From NCBI GenBank assembly GCA_949959185.1, contig CATLIX010000023.1, positions 1 through 47,478 of the forward strand: a stretch of 47,478 nt of DNA, read 5' to 3'. The position numbers were made by a program, and so were the translations under genes. Positions 17,413 through 27,221 of this stretch are shown here, in pieces (position 1 is the first letter of the stretch; every line of letters begins with the position of its first letter). The stretch comes from an uncultured Eubacterium sp. (GTDB taxonomy: Bacteria; Bacillota; Clostridia; Lachnospirales; Lachnospiraceae). The notes under the pieces were generated by a model that saw nothing but the letters and a program-made list of their open reading frames with translations, was not told where the DNA came from and made no database searches.

Positions 17413-20400
17413 ATGTCCCTGCAGTTGATTTTCGGAGGTTCCGGCAGCGGAAAATCCGATTATGTATATAAGAAAATTTTAGAACAGTCCGGCCGGGAAC
17501 AGGACAGGACCTTTTTTGTTCTGGTGCCGGAGCAGTTTACCATGCAGACCCAGCGGGAGCTGGTAAGACGCCAGGAAAACCACAGTATTATGAATGTGGA
17601 TGTGGTAAGTTTCCCCAGGCTTGCCTGGCGGATTTTTGACGAACTTGGAATGGAGCATGTAAATGTTCTGGAAGAAACCGGGAAAAACCTGCTGCTGCGC
17701 CGGGTGGCCGAAGAACAGCAGGAGAACCTTCAGCTAATCAGAGCCAGTATGAAGAAAACAGGATATATCAGTGAGATGAAATCAGTGATTTCCGAACTGA
17801 CCCAGTATCGAATCCTGCCGGAACAGCTTGATATCTTTGTTCAGGATGAGGAACAGTCCCCACTGTTTCGCTATAAGATTCAGGATATCCGGACCATGTA
17901 TCAGGGATTTGCGGATTACCTGGAAGGCCGGTTTATTACAGCGGAAGAACTTCTGGAAGTGCTGGCGAAAGAAGCAGGCAAATCCCGGATTCTGAAAGAC
18001 GCTGTGCTGGTGCTGGACGGTTTTACCGGGTTTACGCCGGTGCAGTATCATCTGCTGGAGACCTTAATGCGGCTTACCAGGGAAATCCGGGTAACGGTGA
18101 CGCTGGATGAGCGGGAAGATCCTTTCCGCTGCGAGGGAATTCAGGAGTTGTTTTACATGAGTAAAAAAACCGTTGCTGCCCTTTTGAAAATTGCAGAGGA
18201 GAACCGGATTGAAGTGAAAGACCCCTGCTGGATATCCCATACCGGAAAAAGCCGGTTTTCCAAATCTCCCGCCCTGCTGTGGCTGGAGCAGAATCTGTTC
18301 CGGCCCCGGCCAGGGGCCTGTCCCGGTGACGCGGGCCGGGAAATCAAACTGTATTCACTGATGAACCCAAGGCAGGAGCTTCAGTTTATTGCCAGGGAAA
18401 TCCACAGGCTGGTACGGGAGCATAAGTATCGGTACAAAGATATTGCCATTGTGTGCGGAGACGTGGAAATGTACGGGAATTATGCCAGGGAAATTTTTGC
18501 TGCATATGAAATCCCCCTGTTTCTGGACGCCAGGAAAAATATCGTCTTTCATCCCATGACAGAATTTCTAAAACAGGCTCTGAGCATGACAGAACAGGAT
18601 TTTTCCTATGAAACAGTGCTCGGTTATCTGCGGTGCGGCCTTTGCGGCTGGAATGTGGAGGATGTGGATTTACTGGAAAATTATCTGCTGGCAGAGAATA
18701 TCCGGGGACTGAAAAAATGGCGGAAAGTCTGGGTGCGCCGGGGCCCGGTACAGAATCAGGAAGAACTGGAACGCATAAACGTACTGCGTGCCAGGCTGGT
18801 GGAGGAATTTGAGCCTTTATGGGAGATTTTCCATAAAAAAGAAGGAAAATACCACACTGTCCTGGAAGCATCCAGGGAATTGTACCTGCTGCTCTGCCGG
18901 CTGGAAGTGGAGGAGCAGTTAAAGGGATATGAGGAGCGGTTTCAGGCAGAGGGAGAGACTGCTCTGGCAAAAGAGTATGCCCAGATTTATAAGATTGTCA
19001 TGGATTTGCTGGATAAGATGGTGGAACTTCTGGGGGAAGAACGGATGAGCGTCCGGGAATACCGGGAAGTACTGGAGGCAGGGCTGGAGGCTGCTGCGGT
19101 AGGCATTATCCCGCCGGGATATGACCGGGTTGTATTCGGAGATATTGAGAGAACCAGACTGTCGGATATTAAAGTGCTGTTTTTCGCAGGGGTCAACGAC
19201 GGGCTGATTCCCAAAGCTGCGGAACACGGCGGAATTATTTCCCAGGCGGACCGGGAATGTTTTGCAGCCCATGGCATGGAGCTGGCTCCCACGGACCGGG
19301 AGCGGAGCTTCATCCAGAAATTTTATCTGTACCTGAACCTGACCAAACCGTCGGAAAAACTGTATATCACCTGGTTTCGGGTGAGCCAGGACGGAAAGGA
19401 AACCAGAAAATCCTATCTGGTCAGCACCATCCTGAAAATGTTTCCGGAGCAGAAGCCTGAGCGGATGGAGGAGGCTTTCGGCCTGCAGCAGATTGTCACG
19501 CCGGGGAGCAGTCTGAAATTCTTTGTGGAAGGGCTGAAACTGGCCAGACAGGGAACGGTATATCCGGAGTGGAAAGGGCTTTATCAATGGTATATGAGCC
19601 AGGATTCCTGGCGGGAAAAGCTGCTTCCCTTTCTGGACGCAGTGTTTTATCAGTATCAGGCCAGGCCCATGAGGTCGGAAATTACCAGAGCGTTGTACGG
19701 TACGGTGCTGGAAAACAGCGTGACACGTCTGGAGCAGTTCAGTGCCTGTGCGTTCCGGCATTTTCTCCAGTATGGACTGAAGCTGGAAGAGCGCAGACTG
19801 GGAGAATTTGCCCCTGTGGATATGGGAAACATGTTTCATGAGGCGCTGGAGCGGTATTCCCACCACATGGAGAGGGCCGGATACCACTGGTTTGACGTAC
19901 CGGAAGAAGTGGAAGAAGAACTGATGGAACGTGCTGTGGAGGAAACGCTGGGAACGGGATTTGACAGTATGCTGTTCCAGGAAGCCAGAACGGCATATCT
20001 GGTGGAACGGATGAAGCGGATTCTGAAACGTACGGTCCAGGCCATTGCAGAGCAGATTAAAACCAGCCATTTTTCCCCGGAAGGCTATGAGATATCCTTT
20101 TCTTTTGCGGAACATCTGGACGCGGTGAATTTTACTCTGAGCGAGGAAGAAAAAATGCGGCTGCGGGGGAGGATTGACCGGATTGATACGAAAAAGACAG
20201 AACAGCAGGTGTACGTGAAGGTGGTGGACTACAAGTCCGGAAACCGGGAATTTCAGCTGCTGTCTCTGTATCATGGACTGCAGCTGCAGCTTGTGGTATA
20301 CATGAATTCTGCGGTGGAACTGATGAAACGGAAGTACCCGGAGAAAGAAATAGTTCCGGCGGGCATGTATTACTATCATCTGGACGACCCCATGATCAAC

Positions 20401-20814
20401 GGCCAAAGGGGGATGACTGACGAGGAAATCCAGGAACAGATTCTGGAGGAGCTGAAGCTGAAAGGGGTTGCTGGGGAGGAAGAGGACGCCAGTGTCAGCA
20501 GGAAAACCCAAAAAGCCGGAAAAGAGGAATTTCAGGTACTGTCCCGGTATGTGAACCATAAAATCCAGGATATCGGAAGGAAGATTTTTGACGGAGAAAT
20601 CGGGGCCAGCCCTTACCAGCTGGGCGACCAGACCGGCTGTGATTACTGTCCCTATCACGGAATCTGCGGGTTTGACAGCGCAGCTCCCGGCTGTGATTAC
20701 CGGAAGCTGGAACATATACGGGATGAAGAGGAAATTCTGGAAAAAATGCGGCGTACCATGGAAGACGGGCAATTATCCGGAAATCTGAAACAGGGAAAGG
20801 AGAGACGGAAATGA
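17413..20814 (+). CDS. addB: AddB subunit of the AddAB helicase-nuclease
   Basis: This 1133-residue protein is the second subunit of the RecBCD-type enzyme that resects double-strand breaks for RecA and degrades foreign DNA. A helicase-like N-terminus has Walker A GGSGSGKS (8-15). The C-terminal nuclease domain carries VYVKVVDYKSGN with the catalytic Asp and Lys. The iron-sulfur cluster cysteines are visible as FSACAFRHFLQYG before the nuclease motif and CDYCPYHGICGF near the C-terminus. The start at 17413 is chosen for AAAAGGAG; an in-frame ATG 96 bases earlier lies in a hairpin. The stop overlaps the addA start by four bases (ATGA), so translation is coupled. Confidence 0.95.
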   Translation: MSLQLIFGGSGSGKSDYVYKKILEQSGREQDRTFFVLVPEQFTMQTQRELVRRQENHSIMNVDVVSFPRLAWRIFDELGMEHVNVLEETGKNLLLRRVAEEQQENLQLIRASMKKTGYISEMKSVISELTQYRILPEQLDIFVQDEEQSPLFRYKIQDIRTMYQGFADYLEGRFITAEELLEVLAKEAGKSRILKDAVLVLDGFTGFTPVQYHLLETLMRLTREIRVTVTLDEREDPFRCEGIQELFYMSKKTVAALLKIAEENRIEVKDPCWISHTGKSRFSKSPALLWLEQNLFRPRPGACPGDAGREIKLYSLMNPRQELQFIAREIHRLVREHKYRYKDIAIVCGDVEMYGNYAREIFAAYEIPLFLDARKNIVFHPMTEFLKQALSMTEQDFSYETVLGYLRCGLCGWNVEDVDLLENYLLAENIRGLKKWRKVWVRRGPVQNQEELERINVLRARLVEEFEPLWEIFHKKEGKYHTVLEASRELYLLLCRLEVEEQLKGYEERFQAEGETALAKEYAQIYKIVMDLLDKMVELLGEERMSVREYREVLEAGLEAAAVGIIPPGYDRVVFGDIERTRLSDIKVLFFAGVNDGLIPKAAEHGGIISQADRECFAAHGMELAPTDRERSFIQKFYLYLNLTKPSEKLYITWFRVSQDGKETRKSYLVSTILKMFPEQKPERMEEAFGLQQIVTPGSSLKFFVEGLKLARQGTVYPEWKGLYQWYMSQDSWREKLLPFLDAVFYQYQARPMRSEITRALYGTVLENSVTRLEQFSACAFRHFLQYGLKLEERRLGEFAPVDMGNMFHEALERYSHHMERAGYHWFDVPEEVEEELMERAVEETLGTGFDSMLFQEARTAYLVERMKRILKRTVQAIAEQIKTSHFSPEGYEISFSFAEHLDAVNFTLSEEEKMRLRGRIDRIDTKKTEQQVYVKVVDYKSGNREFQLLSLYHGLQLQLVVYMNSAVELMKRKYPEKEIVPAGMYYYHLDDPMINGQRGMTDEEIQEQILEELKLKGVAGEEEDASVSRKTQKAGKEEFQVLSRYVNHKIQDIGRKIFDGEIGASPYQLGDQTGCDYCPYHGICGFDSAAPGCDYRKLEHIRDEEEILEKMRRTMEDGQLSGNLKQGKERRK

Positions 20815-23800
20815 AGCCAGAATGGAGTCCGCAGCAACGACAGGTCATTGATTTGAGGAACCGGAATCTGCTGGTATCTGCAGCGGCGGGAAGCGGCAAG
20901 ACGGCTGTGCTGGTGGAGCGGATTATACAGAAAATTATGGATGAAAACCATCCCACGGATATTGACCGTCTTCTGATTGTGACCTTTACCAATGCGGCGG
21001 CATCGGAAATGCGGGAGCGGATTGGAACTGCCATTGAGCAGGCCCTGGAAAAGCAGCCGGAAAATGTCCGTCTGCAGCGGCAGCAGACGCTGTTACATAA
21101 CGCGCAGATTACCACCATACACAGTTTCTGTCTGTATGTGATTCGCAATTATTTTCACCGGATTGAGCTGGACCCGGAATTTCGGGTGGCAGAAGAAGGG
21201 GAGCTGAAGCTGCTGAAAAGCGATGTGCTGGACAGGGTGCTGGAGCAGTATTATCAGGAAGCAAAACCGGAATTTCTCACTTTGTCGGAAACCATCGCCA
21301 CAGGCAAAACCGACGAACCTCTGAAAGAAACAATCTTAAAGCTGTTTGATTTTGCCATGAGTTATCCCTGGGTGGAAGAATGGCTGGAAAATTGCAAAAA
21401 GCCTTTTCAGGTAAAGACGCCGGAGGAATTTGAAAGGCTCCCTCTGGCGGAGGAACTGCTGTCTTACCTGCGCAGTATTACCGGACAGTGGGCTCTGCAG
21501 ATGAAAATATGCCGGGAACTCAGCCTGGAGGAGGACGGGCCTCAGATGTATGCGGAGCTTTTGTCCAGGGAGACGGAAGCCATGGAGCGAATCGAAAGCA
21601 GCAGCACATATCAGCAGTATTACGAGAGAATCCGGGGGTTTTCTTTCGGGCGGCTGGCGGCTGCCCGAAAATACAGCGGCGACCCTCGGAAAAAAGAACA
21701 GGTGCAGAAGCTGCGCAACGAAGTGAAAAGTTCCGTGAAAAAAGTCACCGGGCAGTTTTTTTTCCAGAATCCGGAAGAAATGATTGCAGATTTGGGGAAA
21801 AACCGCCCGACGGTGGATATGCTTATTGAAGTTACTCTTGCATTCCTTCATGGATTTGCGGAGAAAAAGCGGGAGAAAAACCTGTTGGATTTTAATGATC
21901 TGGAGCATTTTGCACTGAAAATTCTGGTGGATGAAACCACCCATGAACCTTCCCGCACTGCGGCGGAGCTGCGGAAAAATTATGAAGAAATCATGATTGA
22001 CGAATATCAGGATTCCAATTATGTGCAGGAAACAATTCTGAAAGCAGTATCCAGGGAAGCGGAACACAGCAACAATATTTTCATGGTGGGGGATGTAAAA
22101 CAGAGTATTTACCGTTTCCGTATGGCCAGGCCTGAGCTGTTTATGGAAAAATACAATTCCTATACTCAGGAAGACAGTCCGAATCAGAGAATTGATTTGT
22201 ATATGAATTTCCGCAGCAGGCCCCAGGTGATTCAGACCGTAAACGATATTTTTTACCGTATTATGAAAGAAGATATCGGGAACATTACCTACAGCAAACA
22301 GGCGGCTCTGTATCCCGGAGCCTCTTTTCCGGAAGGGGAAGAAGGCATATTTGACACCAGATTTCTGGTTGTGGAGCCGGAGGAAGACAGGAAAGAGCAA
22401 AGTGTGCAGGAACTGGAAGCCAGAGCAGTTGGCATGGAAATTCAGAGACTGATGAAAGAGCAGCAGGTAACATCACAGATGAAAGGCGCAGAACAGCCGG
22501 GGAGTTTCCGGCCGGTCCGATATTCCGATATGGTGATTTTGCTGCGTTCCATGACCGGCTGGGCAGATACCTTCGGAAAAGTGCTGGGTGAAATGGGAAT
22601 TCCGGTGCGGGCAGCTTCCGGGACAGGATATTTTTCGGCAGTGGAAGTGCAGACCGCATTGAATCTGCTGCGGATTCTGGACAATCCCAGACAGGATATC
22701 CCCATGGCCTCTGTGCTGGCTTCCCCCATTGTGGGGCTGACCGGAGAGGACCTGGCATTGATACGGACCGCCTTTCCCGGCGAAAAATTTTACCAGGCGG
22801 TGATGCATTTTTCGGAAAAAAATGGGGAAAGGGACGAAACTCAGACGCCTGCGGACGCCGGGACAGGGCCGGAAGGCCGGGAACATACGGGAAAAGGCTG
22901 TATGCTGTCACGGACACAGCAGAAGAAGCTGACCGCTTTTCTGGAATTGCTGGATAAATTCCGGCGGAAAGTCAGTTACACCCCCATCCATGAGCTGCTG
23001 TACCAGGTACTGGAGGAAACGGGGTATCAGGCCTACGTGTACGCCCTTCCCGGCGGCCAGGTAAAGCAGGCCAATCTGGAAATGCTGGTGGAAAAAGCCA
23101 TCGCCTATGAAACCACCAGTTATCGGGGACTGTTTCATTTTATCCGTTATATGGAGCAGCTTCAGAAGTACGAGATGGACTTTCCCATGGCAGAGGGGGA
23201 GGAAGCAGAGGATGCGGTGCGGATTATGAGCATTCACAAGAGCAAAGGCCTGGAATTTCCTGTGGTTTTCGTATCGGGCCTCGGAAAAATGTTCAACAGC
23301 CAGGATGTGCGGGAGCGGGTGGTGCTCCATCCCCGGCTGGGTATCGGCATGGATGTGGTGGACTGTAAACGCCGCCTGCGGACGCCGGGGCTTACCAGAC
23401 AGTTCCTGGCCAGAAAGATTACCATGGAAAATGTGGGAGAAGAACTGCGTGTGCTGTATGTGGCTCTGACCAGAGCCAGGGAAAAGCTGATTTTGACGGG
23501 GGTTCTGAAAAAGGCGGAAGAAAAAATCGCCGCTGTGAGCCCCGTCACCTCAGAGGACGGATTTCTCACCTTTCTGAGCCGGTTAAACAGCAATACGTTC
23601 CTGCAGTTTTTATTGCTGGCAGGAGCCTGCAGCCCTCAGTCCTGTCCCGTTGCTATTATAAAACAGGCAGAACTGGAAGCCGGAGAAGTGCAGCAGGCGG
23701 CAGAAGACGGCCTGACAGGCATTGAACTTCTGGCCGGTCTTGAGGAGGCGGATACGGAGTGGCAGGAAAAGGTGGCACAGCGCCTGACCTGTACCTATCC

Positions 23801-24545
23801 CTTTGAAGAAGAAGTCACCATGAAAACAAAAGTATCCGTATCAGAGCTGAAGCATCGGATTCTGGACCGAATTCTGGCAGAGGAAGAAGGAGAACCGGAA
23901 ATTCCCGCAGCCACAGATGAAAAACGGGCCGGGAACTTTCAGGAGGAGACGGAGTCGGAGGAAGAAACACCGCCGGAAACGTCGCCGGAAAAAGAACGTT
24001 GTGTACCGGCTTTTATGGAAGGCGTGCAGGAAGAAAATACAGGGGCCAGACGGGGAACCGCCATGCATCGTGTACTGGAATGCTATGATTTTACCGAAAA
24101 TCCGGAGAGCCTGGAAGAACAGCTGCAGAGAATGGAAGAGGAACAGAAAATCAGCCGGGAACTGCTGGATTTGATTTCCGTTCCTTCTCTGAAAAAATTC
24201 CTTCGCACCGGGCTGGGCGTCCGGATGAAGCAGGCGGCAGAAGAGAAAAAGCTGTGCCGGGAAAAGCCCTTTGTGATGGGAAAGAAAGCCTGTGAAGTGC
24301 TGAAGGAAAGCAGCAGCGGGGAAATGATACTGATACAGGGAATTATTGACGTGTTCTTTGAGGAAGAGGACGGGATTGTACTGCTGGATTATAAGACAGA
24401 CCATGTGAAGAACGGGCAGCAGCTTGCGGACCGTTACCGTCTTCAGCTGGATTTGTACCAGGAAGCCATTGAGCGGGCGGTGGGAAAGAAGGTAAAGGAA
24501 AAACTGCTGTATTCCTTCTGCCTGGAAGAGGCGGTTCCCGTATAA
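20811..24545 (+). CDS. addA: AddA helicase-nuclease subunit
   Basis: This 1244-residue protein is the UvrD/Rep-type motor and nuclease of AddAB. It has Q-motif WSPQQRQVI, Walker A AAAGSGKT (24-31), Walker B IDEYQDSN, VGDVKQSIYRFRMARPELF, and the late helicase motifs VRIMSIHKSKGLEFPVVFV and VLYVALTRAREKL. The C-terminal RecB-type nuclease contains GTAMHRVLECYDF and IVLLDYKTDHV. The linker at about 1035-1075 is unusually rich in Glu. The ribosome-binding site GGAGAGACGG lies inside addB. In Firmicutes AddAB responds to short Chi sequences. Confidence 0.96.
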   Translation: MKPEWSPQQRQVIDLRNRNLLVSAAAGSGKTAVLVERIIQKIMDENHPTDIDRLLIVTFTNAAASEMRERIGTAIEQALEKQPENVRLQRQQTLLHNAQITTIHSFCLYVIRNYFHRIELDPEFRVAEEGELKLLKSDVLDRVLEQYYQEAKPEFLTLSETIATGKTDEPLKETILKLFDFAMSYPWVEEWLENCKKPFQVKTPEEFERLPLAEELLSYLRSITGQWALQMKICRELSLEEDGPQMYAELLSRETEAMERIESSSTYQQYYERIRGFSFGRLAAARKYSGDPRKKEQVQKLRNEVKSSVKKVTGQFFFQNPEEMIADLGKNRPTVDMLIEVTLAFLHGFAEKKREKNLLDFNDLEHFALKILVDETTHEPSRTAAELRKNYEEIMIDEYQDSNYVQETILKAVSREAEHSNNIFMVGDVKQSIYRFRMARPELFMEKYNSYTQEDSPNQRIDLYMNFRSRPQVIQTVNDIFYRIMKEDIGNITYSKQAALYPGASFPEGEEGIFDTRFLVVEPEEDRKEQSVQELEARAVGMEIQRLMKEQQVTSQMKGAEQPGSFRPVRYSDMVILLRSMTGWADTFGKVLGEMGIPVRAASGTGYFSAVEVQTALNLLRILDNPRQDIPMASVLASPIVGLTGEDLALIRTAFPGEKFYQAVMHFSEKNGERDETQTPADAGTGPEGREHTGKGCMLSRTQQKKLTAFLELLDKFRRKVSYTPIHELLYQVLEETGYQAYVYALPGGQVKQANLEMLVEKAIAYETTSYRGLFHFIRYMEQLQKYEMDFPMAEGEEAEDAVRIMSIHKSKGLEFPVVFVSGLGKMFNSQDVRERVVLHPRLGIGMDVVDCKRRLRTPGLTRQFLARKITMENVGEELRVLYVALTRAREKLILTGVLKKAEEKIAAVSPVTSEDGFLTFLSRLNSNTFLQFLLLAGACSPQSCPVAIIKQAELEAGEVQQAAEDGLTGIELLAGLEEADTEWQEKVAQRLTCTYPFEEEVTMKTKVSVSELKHRILDRILAEEEGEPEIPAATDEKRAGNFQEETESEEETPPETSPEKERCVPAFMEGVQEENTGARRGTAMHRVLECYDFTENPESLEEQLQRMEEEQKISRELLDLISVPSLKKFLRTGLGVRMKQAAEEKKLCREKPFVMGKKACEVLKESSSGEMILIQGIIDVFFEEEDGIVLLDYKTDHVKNGQQLADRYRLQLDLYQEAIERAVGKKVKEKLLYSFCLEEAVPV

Positions 24546-24619
24546 GCCGGATATCATTCTGGGGTTTAGAAGATATGTGCCGCACAGCTCAGTCATTTTA
24601 AAGTAAGGAGGAACAGATT

Positions 24620-25168
24620 ATGATTTTGGAACCGCAGAAACTGAAAATCTGCCAGGAGACAGTAACGTTACGCAGCGCAGAGGAGGAAGACGCAGAAGAG
24701 CTGATTACTTACCTGAAAACAGTATCGGCAGAGACGCCCTTTCTTATCCGTGAACCGGAAGAAGTCACCCTTACCCTGGAGCAGGAGAGACAGTTTATCC
24801 GGAATGCGCAGCAGTCTCAGCGGGAACTGATACTCCTGGCCTTTGTACAGGGAGAACATGCGGGCAACTGTTCCGTATCGGCCCTGGGCTCTTATTCCCG
24901 CTATGCCCACCGCTGCAGTATGGCCATTGCACTGTACCGGAAGTATCAGAACAGAGGCATTGGAACCGCCATGATGGAAACAGCCCTTCAGACAGCAAAA
25001 CAGATGGGATATGAGCAGGCGGAACTGGAGGTGGCAGCCTCCAATCAGGGAGCATTGCACCTGTATGAAAAACTGGGCTTTCAGACATACGGAACCTTTC
25101 CTGACAATATGAAATATAAAGACGGAACATATGAAGACAGTTGCTGGATGATGAAAAAGATAGTATAA
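24620..25168 (+). CDS. GNAT family N-acetyltransferase
   Basis: This 182-residue cytoplasmic enzyme has the GNAT core: MAIALYRKYQNRGIGTAMM (the acetyl-CoA pyrophosphate loop, RGIGTA), LEVAASNQGALHLYEKLGF and a C-terminal DSCWMMKKIV. The acceptor is unknown; the pattern is like RimI/L-type and aminoglycoside-type relatives. TAAGGAGGAACAG precedes the start. It stands 74 bases after addA. Its stop codon lies inside an 11-bp hairpin that begins the leader of the next gene. Confidence 0.85.
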   Translation: MILEPQKLKICQETVTLRSAEEEDAEELITYLKTVSAETPFLIREPEEVTLTLEQERQFIRNAQQSQRELILLAFVQGEHAGNCSVSALGSYSRYAHRCSMAIALYRKYQNRGIGTAMMETALQTAKQMGYEQAELEVAASNQGALHLYEKLGFQTYGTFPDNMKYKDGTYEDSCWMMKKIV

Positions 25169-25320
25169 TATCGAGAGATATTATACTGCCCGAATGGGCA
25201 TGGGCCGCCATAAATAAATTGCGAAGCAATTATGGCATAATTTGCCTTGAGGAGGGGCCCGCCGAAGGTGAGAGGAGACCTGAAGGCCTTTGCCCTGGAA
25301 GTTTTGAAGGAGGGAAAAAA
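25162..25320 (+). promoter_or_regulatory. Highly structured leader before the zinc-ribbon membrane protein
   Basis: AGTATAATATC (25162-25172), GAGA tetraloop and GATATTATACT (25177-25187) form a perfect 11-bp hairpin. It is followed by GCCC-GAAT-GGGC (25188-25199), then a bulged hairpin in which GCCAT/ATGGC and AATTGC/GCAATT pair (about 25207-25236). A GC-rich tract containing GGGCCCGCCGAAGGTGAGAG follows and then AAGGAGGG at the start codon. It does not match the glycine, lysine, TPP or cyclic di-GMP riboswitch consensus that I know. Confidence 0.45.
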
Positions 25321-26244
25321 ATGAACGTACAGATTGAAAAAATTGTACCGGATGGATTTGTGTTTGAAAAAGAACAGAACCTGGTACACGGAACGAGAAA
25401 CGGTATGGAACTGCTGATTCTGCCCATGGTGTCGGAAGAACAGTTCCGGGTACAGCTTTACGCAGATGTGAACAGCAGCAGTGAAAAAGAAAATTTCCTG
25501 AGGTATCTGTCCACCTTGCAGCAGCGTTATTCCTTTGTACAGTTTGCAGGTTTTAACGGTGTGGACATGGTTTCCGTTCATGTATCTTCGGAAGCCCAGG
25601 CAGATAAGGAAAATCTGACCCTTGTGGTTTCCGAGCTTGCGTCAGAATGTGAGAGATGCGGCATACATAACTGCTGTTCTTACTGCAGAAGGGCGCTTCC
25701 GGTGCGTGCGGCAGTGGTAGACCAGGTTCCGTCTGTAATCTGCCGGGAATGCGAGCAGCAGTTATCCGGTCACACAGAAGGCAAAAAAGAAAATCTGCCT
25801 CTGGGCGTAATCGGAGCAATCATCGGAGCGCTGGTGGGATCTGTGCTGTGGGTAGTACTGGGACAGGTGGGATTTATTGCCGGAATTGCCGGATATGTTA
25901 TTGTGTTCTGCGGAATGAAAGGCTATGAATTTCTCGGAAAAGAACTGTCCAAAACAGGCATTGTACTCTGCGTCATTCTTTCTTTTCTGATGATTATCGG
26001 AGCAGAAATGACGTCTCTGGCCATTACCATTTACAGAGAATGGGGCAGGATGTATGCGCCTACCATAGGGGCTGCATTCAGCTGGATTCCGGAACTGATG
26101 CAGGAGTCGGAGCTGGCACTGGCAGTGGCAAAGGACCTGGGCATAGGATATCTTCTTGCTATCTGGGCAAGCTATTCTTCCGTAAAGAATATCTGGAATC
26201 AGGTAGCGGAAAAACAGAAAGTACATACCATTGAAAGGTTTTGA
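25321..26244 (+). CDS. Zinc-ribbon membrane protein, unknown function
   Basis: This 307-residue protein starts MNVQIEKIVPDGFVFEKEQN after GAAGGAGGG; the in-frame ATG 180 bases earlier overlaps the acetyltransferase gene. The first 110 residues look soluble. A cysteine cluster, CERCGIHNCCSYCRR and a later CRECEQQ, suggests a metal-binding ribbon at about 115-150. Four hydrophobic segments follow (starting LGVIGAIIGALVGSVLWVVL and ending GIGYLLAIWASYSSV). I know no function for it. Its stop overlaps the maf start region, so the two are probably co-expressed. Confidence 0.7.
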   Translation: MNVQIEKIVPDGFVFEKEQNLVHGTRNGMELLILPMVSEEQFRVQLYADVNSSSEKENFLRYLSTLQQRYSFVQFAGFNGVDMVSVHVSSEAQADKENLTLVVSELASECERCGIHNCCSYCRRALPVRAAVVDQVPSVICRECEQQLSGHTEGKKENLPLGVIGAIIGALVGSVLWVVLGQVGFIAGIAGYVIVFCGMKGYEFLGKELSKTGIVLCVILSFLMIIGAEMTSLAITIYREWGRMYAPTIGAAFSWIPELMQESELALAVAKDLGIGYLLAIWASYSSVKNIWNQVAEKQKVHTIERF

Positions 26245-26252
26245 TACGTGCT

Positions 26253-26903
26253 ATGAAATACAGACTGGTTCTGGCTTCCGCTTCGCCCCGGCGGAAAGCC
26301 CTGTTAGAACAGGCAGGGGCAGAATTTGAAATTATTCCGGCCAGGGGAGAGGAAATACTCACCGTTACTGAGCCGGAGCAGGCTGTGCTGGAGCTGTCCA
26401 GACAGAAAGCGGAAGAAGTGGCCAAAAGGCTGTCCGGTCATTCTTTCCATGGAGCAGAACAGAAGGAGCCCGAAGGAAAAGGGAAGGAAACGGGGGATAT
26501 GGAACACACAGCGGTTCTGGGGGCCGACACGGTGGTGGCCTTTGAGGGGCAGATACTGGGAAAGCCGAAAGATAAGGCAGACGCATTCCGTATGCTTCGT
26601 ATGCTTTCCGGCAATACCCACAGTGTATTTACCGGAGTGACAGTAATTGCGGGAACCGGCGGAGCGGAAAAAATTATTTCCTTTGCAGAGGAAACGAAAG
26701 TTACCATGTACCCCATGACAGAAGAACAGATTCAGGCTTATGTGGACACAAAAGAGCCCATGGACAAGGCGGGGGCTTACGGAATTCAGGGAAAGTGCGC
26801 GGTTTATATTGAAAAAATCGCAGGAGATTACAACAACGTGGTGGGTCTTCCGGTGGCGGCACTTTATCAGAAATTAACAAAATCAGGCATTGAAATTTTA
26901 TAA
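26253..26903 (+). CDS. maf: Maf family nucleotide pyrophosphatase
   Basis: This 216-residue protein hydrolyses non-canonical nucleoside triphosphates such as dTTP or UTP and is linked to septation. It opens with the signature LVLASASPRRKALLEQAG, then has VLGADTVVAFEGQILGKP, MLSGNTHSVFTGV and DKAGAYGIQGKCAVYIEKIAGDYNNVVGLP. An insert (about 65-85, Glu/Lys-rich) makes it some 20 residues longer than usual. The ATG at 26253 overlaps no good ribosome-binding site (AAAGG is 13 bases away), so translation is probably coupled to the preceding gene, which ends nine bases earlier. Confidence 0.92.
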   Translation: MKYRLVLASASPRRKALLEQAGAEFEIIPARGEEILTVTEPEQAVLELSRQKAEEVAKRLSGHSFHGAEQKEPEGKGKETGDMEHTAVLGADTVVAFEGQILGKPKDKADAFRMLRMLSGNTHSVFTGVTVIAGTGGAEKIISFAEETKVTMYPMTEEQIQAYVDTKEPMDKAGAYGIQGKCAVYIEKIAGDYNNVVGLPVAALYQKLTKSGIEIL

Positions 26904-26918
26904 AAATCATACTATCAT
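26890..26918 (+). promoter_or_regulatory. Candidate promoter overlapping the end of maf
   Basis: TTGAAA (26890-26895), a 17-base spacer and TATCAT (26913-26918). It would give the small acidic protein and flavoprotein genes their own start. Confidence 0.4.
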
Positions 26919-26943
26919 AGAATCAAAAAAAGGAGGGATTAAT

Positions 26944-27207
26944 ATGAATGAGTATGATGAAATCTGTCTGGAATATTTTTTAAAACATCAGCTGCAGTTA
27001 TTTGATGAAAAAGTAGCGGAGAACCTGGAAGAAGCGGAAGAATTCTTAGAGGACTGCATGGCAGTGGTATGCGAGAATATCCGGGAAGTAAGAACATATT
27101 TTGAGGAAGAAGGTGCAGATATCGGCCAGATGAGCGATGAGGATCTGGAAGAAGCATCGGAAGTGTTTGTGCTGCCGGACGGAAGATACCTGGTGGTGGA
27201 AGCATAA
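26944..27207 (+). CDS. Small acidic protein, unknown function
   Basis: This 87-residue protein starts MNEYDEICLEYFLKHQ after AAGGAGGGATT, which supports the start strongly. It is rich in Glu and Asp with few basic residues, is predicted helical, and ends VFVLPDGRYLVVEA. There is no cysteine motif or membrane segment. It lies 15 bases before the flavoprotein gene, so it is in the same transcript. I cannot assign a family. Confidence 0.7.
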   Translation: MNEYDEICLEYFLKHQLQLFDEKVAENLEEAEEFLEDCMAVVCENIREVRTYFEEEGADIGQMSDEDLEEASEVFVLPDGRYLVVEA

Positions 27208-27221
27208 AACAGGAGAATACG

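Noticed and set aside
25240-25300. Glycine-riboswitch-like CCGCCGAAGG
   Set aside because: The other conserved glycine riboswitch elements, such as the CAGGCAAAAGGAC-type segment, are absent.
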